This document shows, piece after piece, positions 20,144 through 29,611 of a DNA stretch of 64,000 bases (within the stretch, counting starts at the first letter, position 1; every line of letters starts with the position of its first letter). Below the pieces are notes generated by a model. That model was not told the origin of the DNA. It ran no database searches and saw only the letters and a program-made list of their open reading frames with translations. Made by a program: the position numbers and the translations under genes. The stretch lies in assembly GCF_001889545.1 (NCBI RefSeq), contig NZ_CP018194.1:124001-188000 (forward strand). Direction: 5' to 3'. Source of the DNA: Granulibacter bethesdensis. GTDB taxonomy: Bacteria > Pseudomonadota > Alphaproteobacteria > Acetobacterales > Acetobacteraceae.

Positions 20144-21063
20144 GCCTGTTTATCCTCCGGCGGCTGATACAGGCTGCATTGACCTTGCTGGGAGTGGCCG
20201 TGCTGGCCTTCCTGCTGATCCATATGATGCCGGCGGATCAGGCGCGCAGTGTGGCCGGACGCTCGGCAACGCTGGAGCAGGTGGCGCGCATCCGTCACGC
20301 CATGGGGCTGGACCGGTCCCTGATTGCGCAATTCTGCGGCTGGATCGGCGGGTTGGTACAGGGCGATCTGGGGCAGTCCCTGGTGCAGCGTGTCCCGGTG
20401 GCGCTGCTGATCGGGGAGCGTCTGCCGGCCACTCTTTTCCTGCTGGTGGGGGCTGTGTTGGCGGAGATTGCGATCGGCCTTCCTGCCGGTCTGCTGGCGG
20501 CCCGTGCTCCGGGCGGATGGCTGGACCGGATGGTGATGGGGGGATCGGTGATCGGTGTTTCCCTGCCGCCTTTCGTGGTGGCGCTGGGGATGTTGATGCT
20601 GTTCTCGGTCTGGCTCGGCTGGTTTCCGATCGGAGGATATGGGGGTGTACGGCACTGGGTGCTGCCTTCTGTCACGCTCGGCTTGCTGGGGGCGGGCTGG
20701 TATGCCCGGATGATCCGGGCCGCTGCGCAGCACGTGGTAGCAGCTGATTACATCCGCACGGCCCGTGCCAAGGGGGCCGGAGAAACCAGGATCATGATCC
20801 ATCATGTGCTGCGAAATGCCGCTTTGCCGGTGCTGGCGCTGGCGGGAACCGATATTGCAGGATTCCTGTCCGGGGCGGTGGTGGTGGAAAGCGTGTTTGG
20901 CTGGCCGGGCATGGGGCAACTGGTGTGGCAGGCGATCCCGCTGCTGGATGTTCCGGTGATTCTGGGGGTGACGATGGTGGCGGCGGCTGGAGTGGTGCTG
21001 ACCAGCCTGGTGGTCGATCTGCTGGCCCCGTTGATTGATCCGCGCATGGGGCTGCCGCGATGA
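20140..21063 (+). CDS. ABC transporter permease, DppB type
   Basis: A 307-residue partner permease of the peptide/nickel family. The N-terminus FILRRLIQAALTLLGVAVLAF is typical, and the EAA loop reads ADYIRTARAKGAGETRIMIHHVLRNA. The chosen start is the GTG at 20140, which overlaps the previous stop by four bases. The frame stays open upstream to 20026, but those residues lack DppB character and overlap dppC. It overlaps the binding-protein gene by ATGA. Confidence 0.88.
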   Translation: MSLFILRRLIQAALTLLGVAVLAFLLIHMMPADQARSVAGRSATLEQVARIRHAMGLDRSLIAQFCGWIGGLVQGDLGQSLVQRVPVALLIGERLPATLFLLVGAVLAEIAIGLPAGLLAARAPGGWLDRMVMGGSVIGVSLPPFVVALGMLMLFSVWLGWFPIGGYGGVRHWVLPSVTLGLLGAGWYARMIRAAAQHVVAADYIRTARAKGAGETRIMIHHVLRNAALPVLALAGTDIAGFLSGAVVVESVFGWPGMGQLVWQAIPLLDVPVILGVTMVAAAGVVLTSLVVDLLAPLIDPRMGLPR

Positions 21064-22697
21064 TGCTGACCCGCCGCGCCTGTCTGTCTGTCACCGGTCT
21101 GGCCGGTGCTGCCGCTGTGGTCGGGCCGGACCGGTCATATGCAGAGTCTTCTCCCCGGCGCGGGGGGACGCTCACCATCGCGTTTCGGGATGATATTGCC
21201 ACGCTGGATCCGGCCATTGGCTACGATTTTCAGAACTGGGCGCTGATTCGCGCCCTGTTCTGCGGCCTGATGGACTACGAGCCGGGCACCACGATCCTGC
21301 GTCCTGGTCTGGCCGAGACTGTTTCCCTGTCGCCGGACGCGCTGGTCTATCGTTTCACCCTGCGGCAAGGCGTGCGGTTTCACCATGGTCGGGAGGTAAC
21401 AGCGGCGGATGTCGTCTATTCGCTTCGCCGCACCATCCATCCGGCGACCCAAAGCCCAGGTCAGAGTTTCTATGCCGCTATTGAAGGTTTCGGCCCCTTC
21501 GTTGCGGGAGAAACACAGGCACTCCCGGGTCTCTTCGCACCTGATCCGCATACGGTGGTGATCCGGCTCTCCCGACCGTATGCGCCGTTCCTGCATGCAT
21601 TGGCGCTGAATTTCGCTTCGGTGGTGCCACGGGACATGGTGGAGCGGTACGGTGCGGATTTCGGCCGTCACCCTGTAGGATGTGGTGCTTTCCGTTTCGA
21701 CACCTGGCGCATCGGCCAGAGCGTCGTGCTGCGCCGTTACGAGGGATATTACGAACCGGGTCTGCCCTATCTCGACCGGATTATCGCCGAAATAGGGCAG
21801 GAGCCTCTGACCGCCATGCTGCGGCTGGAACGCGGCGAGATCGACGTGGTGGGTGACGGTATTCCCCCGGCAAGGCTGAATGCGATCCGGCGTGATCCGC
21901 GTTTTCAGGGGCTGATCGGCATCCGGCCGCGACTGGCGACGACCTATCTGGCCATGAACGTGACAAAGCCGCCTTTCGATACGCTGCTGGTCCGGCAGGC
22001 CGTGGCCCATGCGATCGACAAGACCCGCATCGTGCGGCTGATCAATGGCCGGGGCGAGCCGACTGGCCAGATTTTTCCACGCGGCCTGCCCGGATATGAT
22101 CCATCCCTGTCAGGACCATCCTTTGATCCGGTGCGGGCGCGGAGCCTGTTGCGGAAAGCGGGCTGGCAGGACGGATTTCAGACGGACCTTATGACTGCCG
22201 CCACCGATCCCAATCCGCGTATCGCACAGGCTCTGCAACAGGATCTGGCCGCTATCGGTATCCGGATTTCCCTGCGCGTGCTGGCCCGTCCCGCGATGAT
22301 CGAGGCTGCCTGTTCCGGCGCCGGTGCGCCGCTGATCTGGTCGGGCGATACCGGCTGGAGTGCCGATTTTCCTGATCCATCGGATTTTTACGGACCAATC
22401 CTGTCAGTGGCCGCCTCTGCGCCGGGCGGATGGAACTGGGCCAGATACCGTAATGCCGGCATCGACGCCCTCGCGGTGACGGCCGACGCCATGGCGGAAC
22501 CATCACAAGCTCCGGAAAGGCTGAAGCGGTGGCAGGCGATTCAGGCGGCCATTCTGGCTGATCAGCCCTGGGTGCCGCTCTATAATCCTCTGTTTTTCGT
22601 GCCGCATACGGCCCGTATTCAGGGGGCAGATGCCCTGTTCACTGATCCGGTGGTGACGCCGGTGAACTTCATGCATGTCTATGCGGTTGATGGCTGA
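21060..22697 (+). CDS. ABC transporter substrate-binding protein, family 5 (peptide/nickel type)
   Basis: A periplasmic binding protein of 545 residues (SBP_bac_5). The N-terminus LTRRACLSVTGLAGAAAV has a twin-arginine-like start and a cleavage region near SYAES. The mature protein begins GGTLTIAFRDDIATLDPA and carries the family block LRQGVRFHHGREVTAADVVYS. The ligand cannot be read. Being welded to a XoxF-like dehydrogenase and two permeases by 4-base overlaps suggests a cargo linked to alcohol oxidation, a cofactor or a metal chelate; this is inference only. Confidence 0.87.
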   Translation: MMLTRRACLSVTGLAGAAAVVGPDRSYAESSPRRGGTLTIAFRDDIATLDPAIGYDFQNWALIRALFCGLMDYEPGTTILRPGLAETVSLSPDALVYRFTLRQGVRFHHGREVTAADVVYSLRRTIHPATQSPGQSFYAAIEGFGPFVAGETQALPGLFAPDPHTVVIRLSRPYAPFLHALALNFASVVPRDMVERYGADFGRHPVGCGAFRFDTWRIGQSVVLRRYEGYYEPGLPYLDRIIAEIGQEPLTAMLRLERGEIDVVGDGIPPARLNAIRRDPRFQGLIGIRPRLATTYLAMNVTKPPFDTLLVRQAVAHAIDKTRIVRLINGRGEPTGQIFPRGLPGYDPSLSGPSFDPVRARSLLRKAGWQDGFQTDLMTAATDPNPRIAQALQQDLAAIGIRISLRVLARPAMIEAACSGAGAPLIWSGDTGWSADFPDPSDFYGPILSVAASAPGGWNWARYRNAGIDALAVTADAMAEPSQAPERLKRWQAIQAAILADQPWVPLYNPLFFVPHTARIQGADALFTDPVVTPVNFMHVYAVDG

Positions 22698-22722
22698 CAC
22701 AATGCCTGAACGGAGAAACCGG

Positions 22723-23193
22723 ATGATACGTGCCGCCTATGTTGTCAGCGGACTGGTCGTGGCGGCTGCCACCTTGATGGCTAGTGCCGCTTCGGCCCAG
22801 ACGCGGATAGGGTCGATCAATACCAGCTTCCGCTGGCTGGGGCCTGATGACCGGATCATCGTCGAGCGTTTCGATGATCCCAAAGTGCAGGGTGTATCCT
22901 GCTACCTGTCCCGTGCCGCGACTGGCGGGATGAAAGGCTGGGTCGGGCTGGCCGAGGATCCCAGCCGTTTTTCCGTCGCCTGTCAGCGCACCGGCCATGT
23001 CACGCTGCCGCAGGATCTTCCGAAGCAGGAGACGGTGGCTTTCGTCTCCTCCTCCCTGTTTTTCAAATCGTTCCAGATTGTCCGGATGGTCGATCCTGAC
23101 CGGCCGGTACTGGTCTATACGGTGGTCAGCACGAAACTGGTGAAGGGATCGCCCTTCAACGCGATTTCCGTGGTCGGGCTGGACGGGCCGTAA
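22723..23193 (+). CDS. creA: CreA family periplasmic protein
   Basis: A 156-residue protein of unknown biochemical role in the CreA family (first member of the E. coli creABCD locus). A signal peptide ends at ASA-QTRIGS, and the mature sequence has the family features IGSINTSFRWLGPDD, ERFDDPKVQGVSCYLSRA, GLAEDPS and GSPFNAISVV. The ATG at 22723 follows CGGAGAAACCGG; in-frame ATGs further upstream overlap the previous gene and lack a ribosome site. There is no creBC or creD here; it closes the xoxF-transporter cluster. Confidence 0.85.
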   Translation: MIRAAYVVSGLVVAAATLMASAASAQTRIGSINTSFRWLGPDDRIIVERFDDPKVQGVSCYLSRAATGGMKGWVGLAEDPSRFSVACQRTGHVTLPQDLPKQETVAFVSSSLFFKSFQIVRMVDPDRPVLVYTVVSTKLVKGSPFNAISVVGLDGP

Positions 23194-23202
23194 CCCCCTC
23201 CC

Positions 23203-23781
23203 TCAGCCGACCAGCGCCCGGATGGCATCGTGGTAGGCGGGGGCGGCCCAGTTCGTTCCCCCCTCCAGCCGGGCGCGCTCCCGGCCCTGCCGGTCGATGA
23301 TCAGTGTGGTGGGGATGCCACGCAGTTTCAGTGCGGTCTGGGCTTCCCCATCATGATCCAGCCATGTGCCGAGATGGACGATGTTGTGCTTGCGGTAGAA
23401 ATTATCCACCGCCTGCACGCCGCCCTGATCGGCGGAGAGCGGCAGCACGACAATCCCCTCATCTTTCACTGCGGCAGCGAGCTGATCCAGCGAGGGCATT
23501 TCCGCAACGCAGGGCGCACACCATGTGGCCCACAGATTCAGCACCACTCCCTTGCCGCTGAAATAGGCCATGCTGCGTGTATCCCCCATGGCGTCGATAA
23601 AGCGGAAGGCGGGCAGCCTGGCAGGCGGGTCGACCGGTTTCAGCCCATGCGGCAGTTCCCCCATTGTTGCGCCGCTGGCTTGTGACAGGGCCAGTTTGCG
23701 CCCCATGACGCCGCCCGCTAGGGTGCCGCCAATGGCCGCCAGCATTGTGCGGCGGGTTTTTAAATGCTTGCTGACAGGCAT
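23203..23781 (-). CDS. TlpA-like thiol-disulfide oxidoreductase
   Basis: A 192-residue exported thioredoxin-fold protein. The N-terminus ([18 protein letters not shown]) looks like a signal or anchor with a twin-arginine flavour. The redox motif WCAPC is followed by the TlpA-type EMPSL, and a cis-Pro loop reads [10 protein letters not shown]. Homologues reduce cysteines in periplasmic c-type cytochrome or oxidase assembly. It is divergent from argH, with only 18 bases between the two start codons; AAGGAAGG lies 9 bases before this ATG. Confidence 0.88.
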   Translation of the reverse strand: MPVSKHLKTRRTMLAAIGGTLAGGVMGRKLALSQASGATMGELPHGLKPVDPPARLPAFRFIDAMGDTRSMAYFSGKGVVLNLWATWCAPCVAEMPSLDQLAAAVKDEGIVVLPLSADQGGVQAVDNFYRKHNIVHLGTWLDHDGEAQTALKLRGIPTTLIIDRQGRERARLEGGTNWAAPAYHDAIRALVG

Positions 23782-23799
23782 GACGACAGGCCTTCCTTC

Positions 23800-25233
23800 A
23801 TGACGAACGATCAGACGACCACCACCGGCGATTCAGGGCAGAGATCAGCCAATATGCAATGGGGCGGACGCTTTGCTGCCGGTCCTGCCGCTATCATGCA
23901 AGAGATCAATGCGTCGATTGGTTTCGATCAGAAGCTGTGGCGGCAGGATATTCGCGGTTCCATGGCGCATGCGGCGATGCTCGCCCATGTCGGGATCATA
24001 TCCGGGGAGGACGCGCAGGCTATCCGCTCCGGCCTTGAGCGAATCGCCGCTGAGATTGAGGCCGGACAATTCACTTTCTCCGTTGCGCTGGAAGATATTC
24101 ACATGAATATCGAAGCCCGGCTGACCGAGCGGATCGGCGAGGCCGGGAAGCGCCTGCACACCGCGCGCAGCCGTAATGATCAGGTCGCGACTGATTTCCG
24201 CCTGTGGATCAGGGATGCGATTGACGGGCTGGATGCGCAGCTGGTCGATCTGATGCGTGCGTTGGCGCATCGCGCCGCCGACCATGCGGCGGATCCGATG
24301 CCGGGCTTCACCCATCTTCAGACCGCACAGCCGGTGACGTTCGGCCATCATCTGCTGGCCTATGTCGAAATGCTGGCGCGGGATCGCGGCCGTCTGGCTG
24401 ATGCACGCAAACGCCTGAACGAATGCCCGCTCGGCTCGGCGGCGCTGGCGGGAACGTCCTTTCCGATCGACCGCCGTATGACCGCTGCGGCGCTGGGCTT
24501 CGACCGGCCGACGCGCAATTCGCTGGATGCGGTGTCGGATCGTGACTTCGCGCTGGAATTTTTATCGGCGGCCTCTATTTCCTCGATGCATCTGTCGCGC
24601 CTGGCCGAGGAAATTGTTATCTGGTGCAGCGCGCCCTGGCGGTTCATCTCCCTGTCCGATGCGTATACCACGGGCAGTTCCATCATGCCGCAGAAGCGCA
24701 ATCCGGACGCGGCGGAGCTGGTCCGCGCCAAGGTTGGCCGTGTGGTGGGTGATCTGATCGGCCTGATGACGGTGATGAAGGGCCTGCCACTGGCCTATGC
24801 CAAGGACACGCAGGAGGACAAGGAGCCGGTGTTCGATGCGGCGGAAGCCTGGACCTTGTCCCTTGCCGCCATGGCCGGGATGGTGCGGGATATGACCCCG
24901 AATACCGATCGCATGCGTTTCTTTGCCGGCAGCGGTTTTGCCACCGCGACCGATCTGGCCGATTACCTTGTGCGGGCGCTGCATCTGCCGTTCCGCACCG
25001 CGCATCACGTCACCGGGCGTCTGGTGGCGAAGGCGGAGGCGAAGGGAATTGACCTTGCCGAACTGTCACTGGAAGAGATGCGGGAAGAAGAACCGGCCAT
25101 CGGCGAGGATGTGTTTTCTGTGCTGACGGTTGATGCCTCCATTGCCTCGCGTCGGAGCGAAGGCGGCACCGCACCGGAAAACGTCGCGCAGCAGGCCGCC
25201 TGGTGGCGGGATCAGTTGAAGGAGACGGCTTGA
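23800..25233 (+). CDS. argH: Argininosuccinate lyase
   Basis: The last step of arginine synthesis: argininosuccinate to arginine plus fumarate. At 477 residues it is the usual length plus a short N-terminal tail. Seen: [10 protein letters not shown], the [17 protein letters not shown] region, [17 protein letters not shown], and the fumarase/lyase signature [16 protein letters not shown] with its catalytic Ser. The start is uncertain: ATGs at 23764, 23800 and 23854 are in frame and none has a strong ribosome site; 23800 avoids overlap with the divergent tlpA-like gene. lptM and lysA follow. Confidence 0.92.
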   Translation: MTNDQTTTTGDSGQRSANMQWGGRFAAGPAAIMQEINASIGFDQKLWRQDIRGSMAHAAMLAHVGIISGEDAQAIRSGLERIAAEIEAGQFTFSVALEDIHMNIEARLTERIGEAGKRLHTARSRNDQVATDFRLWIRDAIDGLDAQLVDLMRALAHRAADHAADPMPGFTHLQTAQPVTFGHHLLAYVEMLARDRGRLADARKRLNECPLGSAALAGTSFPIDRRMTAAALGFDRPTRNSLDAVSDRDFALEFLSAASISSMHLSRLAEEIVIWCSAPWRFISLSDAYTTGSSIMPQKRNPDAAELVRAKVGRVVGDLIGLMTVMKGLPLAYAKDTQEDKEPVFDAAEAWTLSLAAMAGMVRDMTPNTDRMRFFAGSGFATATDLADYLVRALHLPFRTAHHVTGRLVAKAEAKGIDLAELSLEEMREEEPAIGEDVFSVLTVDASIASRRSEGGTAPENVAQQAAWWRDQLKETA

Positions 25234-25376
25234 TGACCTGTTTGCGGGCATTTTCCCTGATGGTACTGCTGCTGGGTCTGGGGTTCGGCCTGACGGCCTG
25301 CGGCAAGCGTGGTGCTCCGTCCCCGCCCGGGCCGCCGGACCAGATTACATATCCCCATACCTACCCGAGCCGCTGA
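25233..25376 (+). CDS. lptM: Small lipoprotein of the LptM (YifL) type
   Basis: A 47-residue gene nested between argH and lysA. It starts in a TGATG overlap with the argH stop. It encodes a short signal peptide with a Leu-rich core and the lipobox LTAC, then GKRGAPSPPGPP, the Cys-Gly-basic-Gly start and Pro-rich tail of the LptM/YifL family. In E. coli that family helps LptD fold with LptE in the outer membrane. Its place between argH and lysA is also where alphaproteobacteria keep it. Family by pattern only. Confidence 0.8.
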   Translation: MTCLRAFSLMVLLLGLGFGLTACGKRGAPSPPGPPDQITYPHTYPSR

Positions 25377-25392
25377 CCAGGGAATTGCCGTG

Positions 25393-26736
25393 ATGGACAT
25401 GCATGTGACGGATACGGACCGACCGGATCCTTCGGTGATGGAACTGATTGCCGCACGCCCGAGCCTTTCCATGCATGCTATGGATGGGCTGCTGCTGGAT
25501 GATGTGCCGTTGAATGCCATTGCCGATGCGCAGGGCACGCCGTGCTGGGTCTATTCGGCGGTGACGTTCCGCCGGCGTTACCGGCTGTTGCGTGATGCGC
25601 TGGCGGAGGCTGGGATCGCGCCGCATATCCATTTCGCAGTGAAGGCCAATGACCACCTCGCCGTGCTGCGTCTGCTCGGCAATGAGGGTGCGGGCGCGGA
25701 TGTGGTCAGCGGCGGTGAACTCAGCCGCGCGCGGGCGGCGGGGATTCCGGCAGAGCGGATCGTGTTCTCCGGTGTTGGCAAGACCGCGGCAGAGCTGACA
25801 CTGGCCCTGTCCGAAGGGATCGCCCAGATCAATGTGGAGAGCGCGGAGGAGTTGGACATGCTCTCCGCCATTGCGTCCGGTATGGGCCGTACGGCGCGGA
25901 TCGCGCTGCGGGTCAATCCGGATGTGGATGCCGGTACGCACCCCAAGATCACGACGGGTCTGGCTGATAACAAATTCGGCATTCAGGCCGGGGATGTCCC
26001 TGCCCTGTATGCGCGCGCTGCGTCCCTGCCGGGGATCGAGCCGGTCGGTCTTGCCATGCATATCGGCAGCCAGATCAATGTCATGACCCCGTTCCTGGCC
26101 GCGTTCCGCCGTATGGCGATTCTGGTACAGGCGCTGCGGGATCAGGGGCAGACAGTCAGACTGGTGGATTGCGGGGGTGGTCTGGGGATCGATTACCGCG
26201 GTGATGTCACCTCCACCCCGGCGGCGCTGGCCGGGGCGATGAAGGCGGAGCTGGGCGGTCTGGATGTGCAGCTTGTGCTGGAGCCGGGGCGCTGGCTGGC
26301 CGGGCCCGCCGGTGTGCTGCTGTCCAGTGTCGTCCTGGTGAAGCAGTCGCGGCCCCGTCCTTTCGTGGTGCTGGATGCGGCGATGAACGATCTGCTGCGC
26401 CCATCACTGTATGAGGCATGGCACGGGATCGTGCCCTTATCCGCGGTCGAGGCCGCGCATGCGCCGATCGACTGCGATGTGGTGGGTCCGGTCTGCGAAA
26501 CCGGTGATACCTTTGCGCGGGCGCGGTCCCTGCCGCCGCTTCAGGCCGGCAGCCGGGTCGCAATTCTGGAGGCGGGGGCTTACGGTGCGGTGATGAGCTC
26601 CACATATAATGCCAGACCGCTGGCGGCTCAGGTGCTGGTTGATGATGGACGCTGGACGGTGATCCGCCCGCGTCAGATGGTCGAGGCGTTGTGGCGTGAT
26701 GAGGTGATTCCGGCGCATCTCACCCGGCAGGGCTGA
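25393..26736 (+). CDS. lysA: Diaminopimelate decarboxylase
   Basis: A PLP enzyme that makes lysine from meso-diaminopimelate. Its 447 residues show the PLP-lysine motif HFAVKAN, the phosphate-binding GGGLGIDY, a barrel motif EPGRWLAGPAG, and the partner-subunit active site GPVCETGDTFA. The ATG at 25393 lies after AGGGAATTGCC; an earlier in-frame start at 25309 would overlap lptM. About 25 residues of N-terminal extension precede the family core. Confidence 0.93.
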   Translation: MDMHVTDTDRPDPSVMELIAARPSLSMHAMDGLLLDDVPLNAIADAQGTPCWVYSAVTFRRRYRLLRDALAEAGIAPHIHFAVKANDHLAVLRLLGNEGAGADVVSGGELSRARAAGIPAERIVFSGVGKTAAELTLALSEGIAQINVESAEELDMLSAIASGMGRTARIALRVNPDVDAGTHPKITTGLADNKFGIQAGDVPALYARAASLPGIEPVGLAMHIGSQINVMTPFLAAFRRMAILVQALRDQGQTVRLVDCGGGLGIDYRGDVTSTPAALAGAMKAELGGLDVQLVLEPGRWLAGPAGVLLSSVVLVKQSRPRPFVVLDAAMNDLLRPSLYEAWHGIVPLSAVEAAHAPIDCDVVGPVCETGDTFARARSLPPLQAGSRVAILEAGAYGAVMSSTYNARPLAAQVLVDDGRWTVIRPRQMVEALWRDEVIPAHLTRQG

Positions 26737-26788
26737 CAGCAACCCGCAACAGGCAAATGAGAGGCAGCCGTATGGAGTATCGGGCCGG

Positions 26789-29521
26789 ATGACGGCGGAG
26801 AATCCTTCCACGCTTCCTCCAATACTTGCGCAGCGGCGGCGGCAGGCGTTGCGTGTGCTGCGGCTGGAGCGGCTCTGCCGTGCCGCCTGGCCGCTTCTGC
26901 CTGCCACCGGGTTATTTATCAGCCTTGTTTTGCTGGATGTCTGGACGTGGCTGCCGCCATGGCCGCATCTGATCCTGCTGATCGTATTCTGGGCCGGGCT
27001 TGGCATCTGGGTGGTATGGCGGTGGCGTGTTCTGCCGAAACCGCTCCGGACCGATGCCGACCGGCGGCTGGAGCAGGATGCCGGGCTGGCCCATCGCCCT
27101 TTGGCCACGCTGGATGATCGACCTGCTCAGGGCAGCTCCCCGATGGCGCAGGCTTTGTGGCATGCCCATGCACACCGTGTACTGGATCAGGTGCGGATAC
27201 TTCGCCCGGCGGTGCTGCGTTCCGGCATTGCTGTCAGGGATCGTTTCGCCCTGCGCGCCTTGTCCCTGATTGTGTTGGCGGCATTGGCGGTCAGTGCCGG
27301 GGGAGATTTTTCCGCTCGGCTGGTGCATGCACTCTGGCCGGTTCTGCCCCCTGCGCCATCTGTTCCGGCGCCGCAGGTGCAGGCATGGATTACGCCTCCC
27401 GCCTATACCGGGTTGCCTCCGATTTTCCTGCGTGGCGAAACCGACGCGGCGCATCACCCTTACGTGGTTCCGGTCGGCTCAATGCTGTCTCTGACCGTCT
27501 CAGGTCTCGATACGCCGCCGGGGCTGGAACTGGATGGTCACAAGACCCTTCTGCCCCGTCTGGCGAAGGGCAGTTTTCAGGCCAGCATTCCGCTGGGGCA
27601 GCAGGCTGTCAGCTCTGATGCACCTCTGACATTGCGAGCAGCCAGCGGGGCTGTTCTTGCTACATGGCGCATCAGGAAGGTGGCCGATGCTCCCCCGCAG
27701 GTTGCGTTCACCGGGGCACCGGAAAAGGCAGTGCATAGCTATGCGGTGCGTATTCCGTGGCAGGCACGGGATGATTACGGCATCGTCGAGGTCATCGCCC
27801 TTCTGCATTTGGCCGAACGGCCTGATCTGCCCCCCGCCAGAGTGCTTTTACCGGTTCCTGCAGGCCATCCTCGTCTGACCGGGGGTACGACTGACAGCGA
27901 TCTGACCGCCAATCCATGGGCGGGTCTGCCGGTCACAGTCACTCTGGTCGCGAAGGATACGGCGGGGCAGACCGGACATTCGGACGTTGTCGAGCTGGTG
28001 TTGCCGCAGAAGCCGTTCCGCAATCCGCTGGCAAGAGCGCTGCTGTCGATCCGCCAGTCTCTGGCACGCCAGCCGGAAGACCGGCGCAACGCGGTTGGTT
28101 TGCTGGTGGAGTTGGGGGCTCAGCCCGGTATTCTGGCCGATGATCCGGGAGGATACCTCAATCTGCGCGCCATTACTTCGGAGCTGGCACGGAACACGTC
28201 TGCCTCTGCGATCAACGATGCGCTCAACCGGTTGTGGCTGCTTGCCCTGCATATCGAGGAAGGGGGTGCCGAGCGCACGGCCCGCGCTCTGTCTGCTGCC
28301 CGTCAGGAACTGCGGGAGGCGCTGAACCAGCAGAAAAACGGCGCTCCCCCGGATCAGCGCGAGATGCAGCGTCTGATGAGCCAGCTTGAGCGCGCCCTGT
28401 CCGATCATTTGAAGCAGATGGCGGAGCAGGCGAAGCGGGAAGCGGCGACACCCGCCCCGGAGGACCGTACTGTCCCCCTGATGGACCAGCTGCACAAACT
28501 GGACGAGCAGATGCGGCAGGCCCTGAAAGAGGGCCGGATGGAGGATGCGCGCCGCGCCATGGCGTCGATGGAGCGCGCTCTGGACCGATTGCAGCATGCA
28601 AAGCCGCTGACGGCGGAACAGAAGGCCCGCCGGGCGAAGCAGCAGCAGGCCAGACGGCAGGCGCAGGAACAGATGAAGGCGTTGCAGGATCTGACCCGCC
28701 GGCAGGCCGGATTGCTGGATAATGCGCAGAAGCGTGCCGAGGCGGCTCAGCAGGATGCCCCCCGCTTTCCGGATTTCGGCCCGGAGAATGATCCGGATGA
28801 CGGGCCGCCCGATCAGCAGGGGCAGGGAGGCAGTCAATCCCAATCGGGACAACCTCCCTCAGGACGGCCGGGGCAGCAGGGCAGACGGTCTGATCCGGCT
28901 GAGCCCCTGCGAAAAGCGGATGAGGCCGCCCAGCAGGATGTGCGTCACAAACTGGCCGATCTGATGCAGCAGTTCAGCGAACGGGGCGGCCAGATTCCGC
29001 GCGGGATGGCGCAGGCTGATGCCGCGATGCGCGATGCGATCGATGCGATGCGCCGTGGCCGTGATGATCAGACTGTCGATGCGGAACGACGGGCGCTCCA
29101 GAAACTGGCGGAGGGCCAGCAGGACATCAATCGCCAGCAGCAGGCCAATAAAGGTGGCCGCCCCGGTCAGGATCAAGGCGGAGATGAGCAGGAGGATGGC
29201 GATGAGGATGCGGTGACGCTCGGCGCCCCTTCTCAAGGCCAGCGCCGGGAGTCGGGTGATGGGCAAACGCCTGGCGAACAGGCCGGTGACAATGACAGCG
29301 ATGGCGCGGGTGATCAGCACGACCGGCGCGACCCATTCGGACGCAGCCGCTCCGTGGGATCGGCTGCGGGGGATGAGAATGGCGATGATGTCCGCCTGCC
29401 CGGGCAGATGGAGCCGATGCGCAGCCGGGATGTGCAGCAGGAATTGCGCCGCCGTGGTGCCGAGCGTAACCGCCCGCAGGAGGAACTGGATTATATCGAC
29501 CGGCTGTTGCAGCAGTTTTGA
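26789..29521 (+). CDS. TIGR02302/DUF4175 family low-complexity membrane protein
   Basis: A 910-residue protein of unknown function found in alphaproteobacteria beside lysA and ftsEX. Two hydrophobic segments are near residues 37-75 and a third near 155-172. A periplasmic-looking beta-rich part follows (to about 430), then a long Gln/Arg/Ala-rich coiled-coil (about 480-660) and a Gly/Gln/Asp-rich low-complexity tail. The C-terminus QEELDYIDRLLQQF is the conserved end of this family. Its constant position next to ftsE and ftsX hints at a cell-envelope role; no catalytic motif is seen. Confidence 0.8.
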   Translation: MTAENPSTLPPILAQRRRQALRVLRLERLCRAAWPLLPATGLFISLVLLDVWTWLPPWPHLILLIVFWAGLGIWVVWRWRVLPKPLRTDADRRLEQDAGLAHRPLATLDDRPAQGSSPMAQALWHAHAHRVLDQVRILRPAVLRSGIAVRDRFALRALSLIVLAALAVSAGGDFSARLVHALWPVLPPAPSVPAPQVQAWITPPAYTGLPPIFLRGETDAAHHPYVVPVGSMLSLTVSGLDTPPGLELDGHKTLLPRLAKGSFQASIPLGQQAVSSDAPLTLRAASGAVLATWRIRKVADAPPQVAFTGAPEKAVHSYAVRIPWQARDDYGIVEVIALLHLAERPDLPPARVLLPVPAGHPRLTGGTTDSDLTANPWAGLPVTVTLVAKDTAGQTGHSDVVELVLPQKPFRNPLARALLSIRQSLARQPEDRRNAVGLLVELGAQPGILADDPGGYLNLRAITSELARNTSASAINDALNRLWLLALHIEEGGAERTARALSAARQELREALNQQKNGAPPDQREMQRLMSQLERALSDHLKQMAEQAKREAATPAPEDRTVPLMDQLHKLDEQMRQALKEGRMEDARRAMASMERALDRLQHAKPLTAEQKARRAKQQQARRQAQEQMKALQDLTRRQAGLLDNAQKRAEAAQQDAPRFPDFGPENDPDDGPPDQQGQGGSQSQSGQPPSGRPGQQGRRSDPAEPLRKADEAAQQDVRHKLADLMQQFSERGGQIPRGMAQADAAMRDAIDAMRRGRDDQTVDAERRALQKLAEGQQDINRQQQANKGGRPGQDQGGDEQEDGDEDAVTLGAPSQGQRRESGDGQTPGEQAGDNDSDGAGDQHDRRDPFGRSRSVGSAAGDENGDDVRLPGQMEPMRSRDVQQELRRRGAERNRPQEELDYIDRLLQQF

Positions 29522-29611
29522 TCCACACCAATCGATGCATTTCAGACTTCCCCGGATCATGGCAAAATCGTTTTTCAGTCGGCAGGGCGCGGTGGAGGCA
29601 AGGGTGCTGAC

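Noticed and set aside
28440-28960. Gln/Arg-rich repetitive stretch as a DNA repeat or mobile element
   Set aside because: It is low-complexity coiled-coil coding sequence typical of the TIGR02302 family, not a repeated DNA unit.
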